Shown one piece after another: positions 44,178-53,400 of a stretch of DNA of 64,000 nt. The notes below the pieces were generated by a model. That model had not been told where the DNA came from. It searched no databases and was given only the letters and a program-made list of their open reading frames with translations. The first letter of the stretch is position 1, and each line of letters begins with the position of its first letter. The translations under genes and the position numbers were made by a program. This DNA is from Flammeovirgaceae bacterium UBA6059 (lineage in GTDB: Bacteria > Bacteroidota > Bacteroidia > Cytophagales > Cyclobacteriaceae). The stretch is from assembly GCA_002435755.1 (NCBI GenBank), contig DIYH01000037.1:19226-83225 (forward strand), in the 5' to 3' direction.

Positions 44178-46814
44178 TTATTCCTGTCTTAGTGACTCTA
44201 CGGGATTGCGCATTGATGCTTTCACCGTATGAAAACTAATAACCAATCCTACAATTGCACCGACGATAAGTACCGAGATAATGTAAAACCAAAAACTAAT
44301 AGCTACTCTATTGGCGAAATCCTGTAACCAGTATTCGGTAGCCAGATAAGCAATAGGCCATGCGATAAGTGTCGCAATGCTCAGAAGTATTACAGTGTCT
44401 TTGGTAAGCATCTGGATAAGCAGCATCAGCTTGGCCCCCAAGATTTTACGTATACCTATCTCCTTGCGCCTGATCAATGTTGTGAACGCTATCAGTCCAA
44501 TTAATCCTATAGATGCAACGAAAATGGAAAGCGTGGAGAACACAAGTAGAATTCGGCCTGTCGTCACTTCTGATTGATACAATCTTTCATATTCTTGATC
44601 CAGAAAAAAGTACTGGAATGGTTTTTCATTTGAATGCTTGAGCCATGCGTCTTGTATCTGCCCCAGTGTTACAGGAATATTAGGGTCACTATTGATTCTT
44701 ATGCTCAAAAAATCATTACTCTCTAAGTCTAACTCAATTGAGATGGGAGAGACAGACTTATGAAGAGATTCTACATTATAATCTTTTACAACTCCAATCA
44801 CCTTCAAAGGCCTTCCTTTTTTAAATGACGAGCTTAATGGTTCTCCGATAGGGTCATCAAAATCAAACGCCCTGACGGCTGACTCGTTGAGGACCACAGC
44901 ATTAGAATCAGCGCCATATGACCGAGAGAAGAAACGGCCAGCTACCAACTCTAAGCCCATCATTTCGAGGTAATCGTAGTTAACTTGGTTATTTAGGAAA
45001 AGGTAGGTCTCAGGATTATCTGGTCTCCTATATGATCGCAGGTCATACCTTTTACCCGGAATTGTCTTAGAGCTGGATACCGCGCTAACATTCGAAAGAC
45101 TCAACAGGTCATTTTTGAATGGCTCTAAATTATCAGCTAGCCAACCTGCTCTTTTGATCACGAGTACCTGGTCCTTGCTGTAACCCAAGTTCTTTGATAA
45201 CATGAAATCAATTTGTCGATAGACGGTCAAAGTACTGATGATGATGACTATCGAGGCTATAAACTGCAATGCCACCAGGGTATTTCTTAACCATCCAGAT
45301 TTATGACCTTTAAAAAGGCCCGACTTAAGCACTTGAATAGGCTTGTAAGAAGCCATGACCAAGGAGGGGTACAAACCTGATAATAAACCAATGAAAATGG
45401 TCATACCAGCCAATACGGGCCATACCAAATAGCTCGAATCAATTCCAAAGGCAAGCTCTTTGCCAACCAGCTGGGTGAAAAATGGAGTAAATGTTATGAC
45501 TACAAAAGCGGCTAGTATAGTTCCTAGTAGCACTACCATCGTCGATTCCAGCAGAAACTGATAGATCAATGCATTTTTTGTCGACCCAATTACCTTTCTG
45601 ACACCTACCTCTCTGGCTCTGTTGGCAGAATGAGCAATAGCCAGGTTAATGAAGTTAAATATCGCCATGAAGAGGACGATCAAACCTATCAATCCAAAAA
45701 CATAAATGTGGTTCAGATTGCCTAATGGTTCCAACTCACCCTGGGCTTCAGAATGAAGATGGATATCTTTAATAGCCGTCAACTTGAAGCTAACAGAGTT
45801 ACCTGAGGCTTCCCATTCTGAAATTGGCATTCCGGTATAGTACGAAATCTCAGGAGCCATGTACTTGTAGAAGATCTCATGCATCTTTTGGGAAAGCATA
45901 TCAGGACTGCTACCATCCTCCAAAACAACATAGGTATGTAGGCTCCTACCTATCCATCGGTCGGTATTGGCAAAGTCTTTTGTGCTCAATGAAACCAACA
46001 TATCATACTGAATATGCGAGTTAGCTGGCGCAGATTCAACAACCCCGGTGACCAGGTAATGCGTTGTATCTTCCTCCACCGTAATAAATTGCCCCACTGG
46101 ATTTCTCTCCCCAAAGTATTTTTGAGCATAAGCTTCAGTCAGGACAACAGATTTGGGTTGCTTCAAAGCATTTAGGGGATTTCCTTTTAGCAATCTGAAA
46201 TCAAATACGTCCAAGAATGCTTGATCAGCAAACAGAATATTCTCCTCACTAAATTTATAATCCCCTTGCCCAATCAACAGGGGACCGCTTTTCATGAGTC
46301 TCGTAGCTTTCTTCACTTCAGGATAGCTCTCCTCCATCACTTTACCCATGGGAGCACCCGTAGTAGCCTGTTCGTTGGGCTCACCTCTGATAATGGCCTT
46401 ATTACTTACCCTGTAAATGTTTTCGTGATGAGTATGGAACCGATCGTAGCTCAATTCATTAACAATGTATAATGAGATGAAAATGAAGCTTGATATTCCG
46501 ATGGTCAAACCCAATATGCTTATTAGAGAATAGCTTTTGTTTTTAACAAGATTCCGAACAGCGCTTAAATAGAAATTTCTTACCATTCCAATATTCGAGT
46601 TAGATTGACTTTCTAAATTCTTCCAGGCATATGGCTGACAGCAGCGCAGAACATTGTAGCAATACCATAAGTCCGCTCGAAACTTGCCTTGTACCTTCAA
46701 CCTGTCGATGTAGAACTCTTCCAGGTCACCATGCATCTCCTCGTACAGTTCTCTCTTACAATACCAGCGAAAAAACCATTTCGGTATTTTGGGTATGTTT
46801 TCTACACCAGACAT
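44178..46814 (-). CDS. FtsX/MacB-type permease with type 2 prefix domain (cluster 3, proximal)
   Basis: 878 residues from ATG 46814, which overlaps the PadR stop (TGATG); an ATG at 46829 would overlap by 16 bases. Prefix FRWYCKRELYEEMHGDLEE, linker QPYAWKNLESQ. FtsX loops EVGVRKVIGS and EIGIRKILGA. The core after TM1 has NELSYDRFHTHHENIYRV, the type seen in 8786 and most MacB-like orphan permeases, not the type of its two downstream neighbours, although it shares their prefix. Confidence 0.87.
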   Translation of the reverse strand: MSGVENIPKIPKWFFRWYCKRELYEEMHGDLEEFYIDRLKVQGKFRADLWYCYNVLRCCQPYAWKNLESQSNSNIGMVRNFYLSAVRNLVKNKSYSLISILGLTIGISSFIFISLYIVNELSYDRFHTHHENIYRVSNKAIIRGEPNEQATTGAPMGKVMEESYPEVKKATRLMKSGPLLIGQGDYKFSEENILFADQAFLDVFDFRLLKGNPLNALKQPKSVVLTEAYAQKYFGERNPVGQFITVEEDTTHYLVTGVVESAPANSHIQYDMLVSLSTKDFANTDRWIGRSLHTYVVLEDGSSPDMLSQKMHEIFYKYMAPEISYYTGMPISEWEASGNSVSFKLTAIKDIHLHSEAQGELEPLGNLNHIYVFGLIGLIVLFMAIFNFINLAIAHSANRAREVGVRKVIGSTKNALIYQFLLESTMVVLLGTILAAFVVITFTPFFTQLVGKELAFGIDSSYLVWPVLAGMTIFIGLLSGLYPSLVMASYKPIQVLKSGLFKGHKSGWLRNTLVALQFIASIVIIISTLTVYRQIDFMLSKNLGYSKDQVLVIKRAGWLADNLEPFKNDLLSLSNVSAVSSSKTIPGKRYDLRSYRRPDNPETYLFLNNQVNYDYLEMMGLELVAGRFFSRSYGADSNAVVLNESAVRAFDFDDPIGEPLSSSFKKGRPLKVIGVVKDYNVESLHKSVSPISIELDLESNDFLSIRINSDPNIPVTLGQIQDAWLKHSNEKPFQYFFLDQEYERLYQSEVTTGRILLVFSTLSIFVASIGLIGLIAFTTLIRRKEIGIRKILGAKLMLLIQMLTKDTVILLSIATLIAWPIAYLATEYWLQDFANRVAISFWFYIISVLIVGAIVGLVISFHTVKASMRNPVESLRQE

Positions 46815-47152
46815 CAGTTGGTCTTCCATTGAAAAGCCATATCAGGGATCTGCTGACGTAGCTGCATACGCAGCTCCATCATATCATCGATAGCCTTTTT
46901 ACCGAACGGTGTAATGGCAAAAAGCCGTTTTCGCTTGCCGCCTCGCTTCGATTCGGGATCACTCAACCTTGATGAGAGCATGCCTTTTTCTTCAAGTCGA
47001 TAGAGTGATTTGTGCACTGCACTCACATTGACCTTGCGGCCTGACTGCTTACTGATCTCCTTAGTGATAGCGACGGCATAGGCATCATCATACAACACCC
47101 CTACCATAAGTAGCACCAGCTCTTCAAACTCACCTATATGTGATCTTCCCAT
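46814..47152 (-). CDS. PadR-family regulator (cluster 3)
   Basis: 112 residues from ATG 47152; the open frame reaches 47302, but the extra 50 residues have no match in the other PadR proteins. Begins MGRSHIGEFEELVLLMV, with SAVHKSLYRLEEKGML and a RGGKRKRLFAIT wing, as in the PadR at 11381. Heads an operon of three prefix-domain permeases, coupled by a TGATG overlap. Two direct repeats lie upstream. Confidence 0.9.
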   Translation of the reverse strand: MGRSHIGEFEELVLLMVGVLYDDAYAVAITKEISKQSGRKVNVSAVHKSLYRLEEKGMLSSRLSDPESKRGGKRKRLFAITPFGKKAIDDMMELRMQLRQQIPDMAFQWKTN

Positions 47153-47160
47153 ATAATTAA

Positions 47161-47219
47161 ATTTACTTTTGCCTGTAATATACGACAAGGAAATTATAAA
47201 GTTTACCTTTGTCTGTATT
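47161..47219. promoter_or_regulatory. Direct repeats between PadR (cluster 3) and the AraC gene
   Basis: Two 19-base copies (47161-47179 and 47201-47219) match at 16 positions, 40 bases apart. Both contain TAnnTTTG on the plus strand (TACTTTTG and TACCTTTG), so they could be tandem promoters for the AraC gene; alternatively they are operators of PadR. Good -33 boxes are missing. Confidence 0.5.
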
Positions 47220-47314
47220 ATTAATCTACCGTACGTTGAGTTAGGTGTATTCTGCTCCTCAACAGTTTCAAGTGTATTACAATAGGACCTAGTTATTCTC
47301 AATAAGCTTTGGCC

Positions 47315-48343
47315 ATGGAACCATCATTTGATTTTTGGACGGTAGCCTTGACAGTTGCGGCCTCTCAAGGTGTTTTTCTGTCAGTGATGATCTTATTGAG
47401 GCGCTCAAAAGCCAACAATCTCCTTGCTACCTTGATCCTCTCATTTAGCATCTGCCTTTATTTCTATATTCTCTATTGGACCGGTTACCTTGTCTATTTT
47501 CCTTTTTCTACCCGACTACTTGGCGGCATGACATTCTTGATGGGACCTCTCATGTTCTTTTACCTCAAATCAGACAGGCGAAACCTATACTTTCGGTCAT
47601 TGCATTTTATCCCGTTCGTGGTGTATGCGAGTCTATTTTTCATCGTAGACGTACGCTCAATAGCATCTGTGCTTGACATAGTGCAGAATCTACACCTGCT
47701 CACCTACTCTGCCATTATACTTCTGACAATAAGCGACAATCGCACATCTATTCATTCTTCCAAAAAACTTTTCAAATGGAAACAGCAGCTGGCATGGTCG
47801 TTTCTTGGATATAGTCTGACCTTTCTACTCTATTATATACTTGTCTGGACCAACCAGTTACAATTGGCATATGATTATGCAGTATCAGCTGCATCCAGCA
47901 TATTCATCTATTATATTGGCGTCCGAGGTTTTCACAAGGGTGAAGTGCTTAGGCATTATGAGTCAGGCCGGTATCATCAGGCATTGTTGCCCAAAAAAGT
48001 CGGCGTATCTCTTCTTTCGAAAATCAAAGAACATATTCAGACGTATAAGCCCTACCTCAATAGCTCACTAAAACTAAGAGACCTGGCTGATGAACTCGGG
48101 CATTCACATCATGATGTATCTCAAGTCATCAATGATCTTGAAGGTCAGAGTTTTACAGACTTCATTAACTCATATCGAATTGAGGCTGCCAAGTATGACT
48201 TGATCCATTCAGAAGGAAAGAAAATCATCCATATTGCCTACGATGCTGGTTTCAACAATAAGGTGACTTTCAATACTGCATTCAAAAAGCATACAGGACT
48301 ATCTCCGAGTCAATTCCGCGCGTCATTAACAAAAGTCGCCTAA
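47315..48343 (+). CDS. AraC-family regulator with N-terminal membrane domain
   Basis: 342 residues from ATG 47315. About six or seven TMs occupy 8-210. The C-terminal 100 residues form the AraC double HTH: LKLRDLADELGHSHHDVSQVI for the first helix pair and IIHIAYDAGFNNKVTFNTAFKKHTGLSPSQFR for the second, the latter being the classic family signature. Such membrane-bound AraC proteins are common in Bacteroidota. Divergent from the PadR-permease operon, so it may sense the state of the envelope, by inference only. Confidence 0.87.
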   Translation: MEPSFDFWTVALTVAASQGVFLSVMILLRRSKANNLLATLILSFSICLYFYILYWTGYLVYFPFSTRLLGGMTFLMGPLMFFYLKSDRRNLYFRSLHFIPFVVYASLFFIVDVRSIASVLDIVQNLHLLTYSAIILLTISDNRTSIHSSKKLFKWKQQLAWSFLGYSLTFLLYYILVWTNQLQLAYDYAVSAASSIFIYYIGVRGFHKGEVLRHYESGRYHQALLPKKVGVSLLSKIKEHIQTYKPYLNSSLKLRDLADELGHSHHDVSQVINDLEGQSFTDFINSYRIEAAKYDLIHSEGKKIIHIAYDAGFNNKVTFNTAFKKHTGLSPSQFRASLTKVA

Positions 48344-48349
48344 GAAATG

Positions 48350-48374
48350 GGGTAAAGAATTATAGGATTTACCC
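48350..48374 (+). terminator. Weak terminator after the AraC gene
   Basis: GGGTAAA / TTTACCC, 7-bp perfect stem, 11-base loop, seven bases after the stop. Only a short pyrimidine stretch follows. Confidence 0.4.
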
Positions 48375-48518
48375 TCTTGCATGTACTAAAGCATAATTAT
48401 TACCACTGCTATCGGATAGTAGAATCAAATTGGATCGCCCGACCCGCTAACAGGTAAGAAGTGCATTGATCTACTATTTGGATAGATTTTTAGGTAATCA
48501 CTCAAAAGACAAATACGC

Positions 48519-49664
48519 ATGCTTATGAAACAAACTGTTGTGGTGCTACTTAGTTTTTTATTGCTCTGTTGTGGCTCAGACAATGAGGATAGTCCGGTTC
48601 TGACCAATATTGAGATAACTTCCATAGCTGGTGACCTGATTGATCTTAACACCTCCATTGAGTTGACTTTGGAGGGTTTTGATCAGTCAGGTAATATCTT
48701 GGAGATCAATGGTCCAATCAACTGGTCGACAGATAATGCTAACGCTAGTGTAGATCAAAATGGTGTAGTAACCGGAGTATCTGTTGGTGTTACTGAAATC
48801 ACGGCAACTGTAGAAGGGATCTCGGAAAGTTTTAAGGTCACAGTTTGGGATAGCAGCGCACCTCGAAGCGAGGTATACGTCAGCGACGCAGGGAGCAACG
48901 CTAGTCCACCTTTTCAGATTCTAAAGTTTGATACTAACGGCAACAATCCCGAGGTATTCATCGATCAAAACCTAGCTTGGCCGCAGGATATTGTATTCAT
49001 AGAAGATCAGTCCGTGGTGCTCATCTCCAACCTCAACAGTGGAACAATCACCAGGCATGATATTAACACTGGTAACTACATTAATGATTTTGCATCCAAC
49101 ATCGGAGGGCCTACTAGAATGCGTATCGGATCCGATGGCCTGCTATACGTACTACAATGGACAGGTAACGGCCTGGTAAGACGTTACCAACTAGACGGTA
49201 CTTTCGTCGATCAGTTCACAGATCGAGGAGTTTACCAAAGTATCGGATTAGCCTGGGACGATCAAGGGAATCTGTATGTCTCTTCTTACAATGATGGCTC
49301 CAATGGATCAGTCAGGAAGTTTGACGCGAATGGACGAGATCAGGGGTTATTGATCAACAATGGGCTCCAAGGGCCAACTGATATCTGGTTTAATGAGGAC
49401 AGCAGGCTTATGATCAATGATTGGACAGCAGGGGCAATCCTGGAATATGACCTCTCTTCATCTACACTCTCCCGAGTGGTCAACGGTCTCAATAAACCTG
49501 AGGGTGTTGCCTTGTTATCCGAAGGTAACTATCTGATTGGGAATGGTGGTACCAGTTCAGTGAAGATGTACAACAGTGATAATGAATTTGTACAGGACTT
49601 CATAAGGAGTGGAGATGGTGGTTTACTAACGCCTAATGCTGTAGTTGTAAGGATAATTGAGTGA
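48519..49664 (+). CDS. Lipoprotein with bacterial Ig-like domain and NHL-like propeller
   Basis: 381 residues; ATG 48525 is an alternative start. Lipobox LLLCCG gives Cys near 17-18. Residues about 28-110 form a Big_2-type Ig domain (WSTDNANASVDQNGVVTGVS, then GVTEITAT). Residues 115-381 hold six-bladed NHL/SMP-30-like repeats (GPTRMRIGSDGLLYV, GLAWDDQGNLYVSS, KPEGVALLSEGNYL). Surface or periplasmic binding protein; ligand unknown. Confidence 0.83.
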   Translation: MLMKQTVVVLLSFLLLCCGSDNEDSPVLTNIEITSIAGDLIDLNTSIELTLEGFDQSGNILEINGPINWSTDNANASVDQNGVVTGVSVGVTEITATVEGISESFKVTVWDSSAPRSEVYVSDAGSNASPPFQILKFDTNGNNPEVFIDQNLAWPQDIVFIEDQSVVLISNLNSGTITRHDINTGNYINDFASNIGGPTRMRIGSDGLLYVLQWTGNGLVRRYQLDGTFVDQFTDRGVYQSIGLAWDDQGNLYVSSYNDGSNGSVRKFDANGRDQGLLINNGLQGPTDIWFNEDSRLMINDWTAGAILEYDLSSSTLSRVVNGLNKPEGVALLSEGNYLIGNGGTSSVKMYNSDNEFVQDFIRSGDGGLLTPNAVVVRIIE

Positions 49665-49680
49665 CAATAGATTTGGTTTA

Positions 49681-49706
49681 AGTCCCTTCTCAAGTGAGAA
49701 GGGACT
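49681..49706. terminator. Bidirectional hairpin between convergent lipoprotein genes
   Basis: AGTCCCTTCTCA / TGAGAAGGGACT, a perfect 12-bp inverted repeat with a two-base centre (functionally 11 bp and four), in the 49-base gap between convergent genes. Confidence 0.65.
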
Positions 49707-49713
49707 ACATTAT

Positions 49714-51123
49714 CTAATTGATCTGACTCTCTGGTCTAAACAAGTTCAAATCATTGATCGCATCCGATATTTCATAACCTAGACGCAGGCCTTCAGCACA
49801 GTCCATATCCATATGCACGCCTAGCGGAACCCTCGAGAAGGCATTTTCTTCAGCCATCTGCTCGAACGTCGAGAAAGACCGGGGTGCTCCTAAGAATTCA
49901 GTTCTACCCTCGTGTGACCTATCGGTAAAATTGGTCTCATTACCGAAATAGTCAATAAAGATACCCGCAGCTGCAGATGCAAAGGTCGAGTGTCCCGAAG
50001 GATAGCCTGGAAAACTCGGATTGGGCCAGTCTACCAAACGATAAAGGTTAGTCTGATAATTTGGATCAATAAACTCATGGATGTAGACATTGGGTCGCAT
50101 TACCATGAAATCATATTTGTATTTCCAGGCTGCCACTGCTGCGTCATTGAGAGCAAATCCGACTTTAAGCATCATGACCAATGATTCCTGAAGCGTCAAT
50201 CCATATTGCTCGATCAGCTGATTCGCGATAGATACTTGTCTGGCCGGGGGACTAAACATCAAACCTTCTACGTCATCGCTCCAGAATTCTGCAATCCATA
50301 ATGCTTCACCATTTTCTGCGCGTGCCGCATTATTGTCGAGATATACATCCATCATTTGTTGGAAATACTCGCTATTCGGGTCTTCACTATACTCAACCGG
50401 AGGTACAGCGCTTGTGCGACGTGGTGAGATCACAAATGTTCTCGCTTCTTCCCAATAAGGAAACAACGCTCTCTCAGGATCTGCCGAGTACGTCCAGTAC
50501 CCCTCACCTACAGGAGGCTCGTAAGATAGAGGCTGTGGATCAAGTATTTGAGCCTCTGCTTCATCGTCAGTTTGACTGTAAGCAATCACCTGATCAGCAA
50601 CGTATTCGCCCCATGAAATGGAGTTTTGGATGATTTCCTGAGACAGCCCTGCCGAAAATTGTTGTTCCAGTTCGGCTCGCCGTGTAGCAATAGCTGCATA
50701 GTCACTTTGCGGTAGCTCAAGGAGAAAATGGTCCAATGCTGTGCCCATGGCTGCATTGATCGCCAACTCCCAATGAATGACTTCAGCCAACTCGTCATTG
50801 CTGATACGCAATCTCCTGAATCGATCATCCATAGAAACATAGCCGTCCATCGCCGGAACAGCTGTCTCATAAGCAGTGAGATAGATATAGGCAATAGCTC
50901 TTGCTGAAGCATTAGGTCTACCGGCAGCATATCGCTCCAGTCCAAGAAACAAATCAGTCCAATCATGAACCAGATTGTTGTCCATCAAAGCGACATCATT
51001 AGTCGCTTCGCTTCCTGTAAAATCAGTTACTTCCTGTAGAAATTCTTCTTCTTGCCCACAACTAGTTGCAAAAAACACTGTGGAATAAAACATACATAAC
51101 ACATTCAATCGTACCTTTTTCAT
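49714..51123 (-). CDS. Vanadium-haloperoxidase/PAP2-like lipoprotein
   Basis: 469 residues from ATG 51123 (in-frame ATG at 51132 adds three). Lipobox FFATSC. The C-terminal helical domain has the vanadate/phosphate-binding set: Lys in WKYKYDF (about 334-336), Arg343 in RPNVY, SGH at 376-378 in GYPSGHSTF, Arg431 and His437 in RVPLGVH. This is the full vanadium chloroperoxidase/acid phosphatase constellation. Whether it is a peroxidase or a phosphatase cannot be told. Convergent with the Ig/NHL lipoprotein. Confidence 0.85.
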   Translation of the reverse strand: MKKVRLNVLCMFYSTVFFATSCGQEEEFLQEVTDFTGSEATNDVALMDNNLVHDWTDLFLGLERYAAGRPNASARAIAYIYLTAYETAVPAMDGYVSMDDRFRRLRISNDELAEVIHWELAINAAMGTALDHFLLELPQSDYAAIATRRAELEQQFSAGLSQEIIQNSISWGEYVADQVIAYSQTDDEAEAQILDPQPLSYEPPVGEGYWTYSADPERALFPYWEEARTFVISPRRTSAVPPVEYSEDPNSEYFQQMMDVYLDNNAARAENGEALWIAEFWSDDVEGLMFSPPARQVSIANQLIEQYGLTLQESLVMMLKVGFALNDAAVAAWKYKYDFMVMRPNVYIHEFIDPNYQTNLYRLVDWPNPSFPGYPSGHSTFASAAAGIFIDYFGNETNFTDRSHEGRTEFLGAPRSFSTFEQMAEENAFSRVPLGVHMDMDCAEGLRLGYEISDAINDLNLFRPESQIN

Positions 51124-51233
51124 ACTGTTCATTTTAGTGAATATTGGGTTTTAGAATTGAGGTACTCAAAGAAGAAATGTAAATTTGACTCGGCAGGTCA
51201 ATTACTATATTCACATTTAATATTTGAATAACC

Positions 51234-51249
51234 ATATTTTAAAATATGA
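51234..51249. promoter_or_regulatory. Perfect 16-bp AT-rich palindrome
   Basis: CATATTTTAAAATATG is fully self-complementary, 111 bases before the haloperoxidase-like gene. Possible operator; AT-rich palindromes also arise by chance in such spacers. Confidence 0.35.
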
Positions 51250-51374
51250 CTACATACCGTATTGGGCTACCAGATACCCTACCCTCAGATGAAAAAAATA
51301 TCACAGAATAGAAAAGCCCACAATGGTAATGCAGGCTGAAATGCGCTAAAGCTATTTGATTATCAGATGGTTGA

Positions 51375-52271
51375 CTACTCAGCCAACCCCTTCATCACAT
51401 AGGCTCCCTGAGGTTGATCAAAATATGATTGCCTGGTGTCAGGCCTGTACTCCACGTCGGAAAGAGTAATATCCGTTACATAATCTCCGATCGTACCATC
51501 TGCCTCCCACATAAACGTGCGATGAACTTGAGGAAAGGTAATGCCTTCTACTTTTTGCTCTCCTTCATACGTCATGAGTTTCTCTTGAGAATGCCCGCCA
51601 TCCTTGAAGTAAGCTGGATAAGAAACGATGTATCGAATAGCTGCCAAGCGAGAAGTGGTTTGATTGATGTATAAGACGTAATAGTCATCCGGAGCATCAC
51701 CGACATCATTGCCAAAAGTGACGCGCACGACATGGTACGCACTACCTTCATATTCAATATCTTCCTCTTTGGTAAGATTAATACCCTCATCAGCGAAGAC
51801 AAATGGCATACCCGCAAAATAGTAAGGTGTCAAAGCCCAAAATCTTGTATTGTAAGGAAATTCGGCACTATCTGGAGCATACCAAAAGTCTTGCCCGTCA
51901 AATCCATATTGTTCACTTGAATTGGCTACTCTCTGGTGCTTGGTACGTGAAGACCAATAATCAGCCAACTCATATGTATCCCTTACTACACCAGTCCCTG
52001 GCTTTGGTTGATAGTTGAATCGAAAATAGACTGGTCCGTTTGACCACCACTTTTCCAGGCCTCCATGATACTCCATGGACTTCCAGACAATCTGACCTCC
52101 CTCTGTTTGTGATAACCTTGTTGAAGCTTCCTGCACCCTTCTCGCAACCCATTCAGCTTTTGGTTTAACCAGGTCATAGGGTGGTTCTGGTGTCTGCTCT
52201 ACGTTAGTTTCTTGTTTTGCTGTGCAACTAACCAATAAGGCTAGTACTATCGCTAAGTATTGTGTTTTCAT
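51375..52271 (-). CDS. Lipoprotein of unknown function (DUF6503-like)
   Basis: 298 residues. Lipobox ALLVSC, Cys16. The mature part begins with a helix (WVARRVQEASTRL) and continues as mostly beta, with YHGGLEKW and FDGQDFWYAPDS segments, reminiscent of LolA/DUF6503-type beta-sheet lipoproteins of Bacteroidota. No catalytic motif. Single gene upstream of the haloperoxidase-like gene on the same strand, 251 bases apart. Confidence 0.7.
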   Translation of the reverse strand: MKTQYLAIVLALLVSCTAKQETNVEQTPEPPYDLVKPKAEWVARRVQEASTRLSQTEGGQIVWKSMEYHGGLEKWWSNGPVYFRFNYQPKPGTGVVRDTYELADYWSSRTKHQRVANSSEQYGFDGQDFWYAPDSAEFPYNTRFWALTPYYFAGMPFVFADEGINLTKEEDIEYEGSAYHVVRVTFGNDVGDAPDDYYVLYINQTTSRLAAIRYIVSYPAYFKDGGHSQEKLMTYEGEQKVEGITFPQVHRTFMWEADGTIGDYVTDITLSDVEYRPDTRQSYFDQPQGAYVMKGLAE

Positions 52272-52463
52272 CCTCTATATAAAGTTTATTTAAGAACTCC
52301 TATCATTACATGCAGTCAAGTACCAGGAAGCAGTCTATTGTATAATTGTCGCATGGACTCCATGTAAGTTGATTATGCCGAAATGTACGATTCAATTGGG
52401 TTCAGGACGAGCAAATATCAACGAGCGGCACTATGAATAACAATAGATGTCGTGGGGTTGGCA

Positions 52464-53384
52464 TTAACTTGCCGCTTTGATTTCTGTTGTGCCCGGCACA
52501 TTCTTCATTTGCTTCCTCAGACTATCCATGAAGCACTCATAATAATCTGGTAACTGGTCTTGTTTGAGCATGGCCAAATACCAGGTTCGATGAAGCCCCT
52601 TTTCGGTTACAGGTAATGCTACAATTGGCTGTGTTTTGAGGTAAGGCTCTACTGCCCATTTAGCAATGACTTTGACACCAAAACCGGCCTTGACCATCTC
52701 GATCTGTGCTTCTGTCAACTGTATTTCAGTTACCTTCTTAGGAGTGACTCCTTTAGGTATCAATAGCATGGTGAACAGCGAAACCGTCTCAACAGGCCCA
52801 TGATAAATGATTACGTTTTCGGTTCTAAAATCTTCAGCCTCCACAAATTCCTTTGTCGCCCAGGTGTGATCTTCAGACACTACTGCAAGCTGCTGATCTC
52901 TAAAAAGCTCAACGTATTGGAGGTTTGGATTATCTTCAGGGATGCTTGTAATTATTGCATCTACTTTGCCTTCTAAAAGCGGCCCGATCGGACTACCGGT
53001 ATATTCCGGATGGATAGAAATGTTGACATTCGGGTATGTCTCAGAAAAGGAACTCGCAACACCAGGCAACCAATGATAGCAGGTATAGCACTCGGTAGCT
53101 ATTCTGATCTCCCCATAGTGGCCATCCTTCAAATGTTGTAAATCGACTTCTGCCTTGTCTAATTCCCTAAGTACCGCCTTCGCTGATTTCAACAAGACTC
53201 TACCCGCATCAGTGAGTATCAGCTTTTTATTAACTCTGTGAAATAGGGCCAGCCCTATTTCCTTCTCAACTTCCTTCAGCTGATGACTCAATGCAGAAGC
53301 AGATACATGTAGTTGATCTACCACTTTTGCTAGACTTCCATTTTCAGCAACCGCTTCTAATAACCTCAAGTGCCTTAATTCCAT
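52464..53384 (-). CDS. LysR-family regulator, MetR-like
   Basis: 306 residues. N-terminal winged HTH (LRLLEAVAENGSLAKVVDQLHVSASALSHQLKEVE). The effector domain contains ECYTCYHWLPG, similar to the E. coli MetR segment with ECHSC-x-WL. MetR acts with homocysteine on methionine genes. A perfect MetR-type box lies at 53388. It is divergent from the permease at 53480. No met gene is near, so the target here may be the permease or itself. Confidence 0.88.
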   Translation of the reverse strand: MELRHLRLLEAVAENGSLAKVVDQLHVSASALSHQLKEVEKEIGLALFHRVNKKLILTDAGRVLLKSAKAVLRELDKAEVDLQHLKDGHYGEIRIATECYTCYHWLPGVASSFSETYPNVNISIHPEYTGSPIGPLLEGKVDAIITSIPEDNPNLQYVELFRDQQLAVVSEDHTWATKEFVEAEDFRTENVIIYHGPVETVSLFTMLLIPKGVTPKKVTEIQLTEAQIEMVKAGFGVKVIAKWAVEPYLKTQPIVALPVTEKGLHRTWYLAMLKQDQLPDYYECFMDSLRKQMKNVPGTTEIKAAS

Positions 53385-53387
53385 GCC

Positions 53388-53400
53388 TGAACAAATTTCA
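53388..53400. promoter_or_regulatory. MetR-type box TGAA-N5-TTCA
   Basis: TGAACAAATTTCA fits the MetR consensus exactly and sits three bases before the start of the MetR-like gene, in the 95-base divergent space with the permease gene. Plausible autoregulation site. Confidence 0.5.

Noticed and set aside
47153..47302. 50-residue N-terminal extension of PadR (cluster 3)
   Set aside because: No counterpart in the other PadR proteins; it covers the direct repeats and promoter region.
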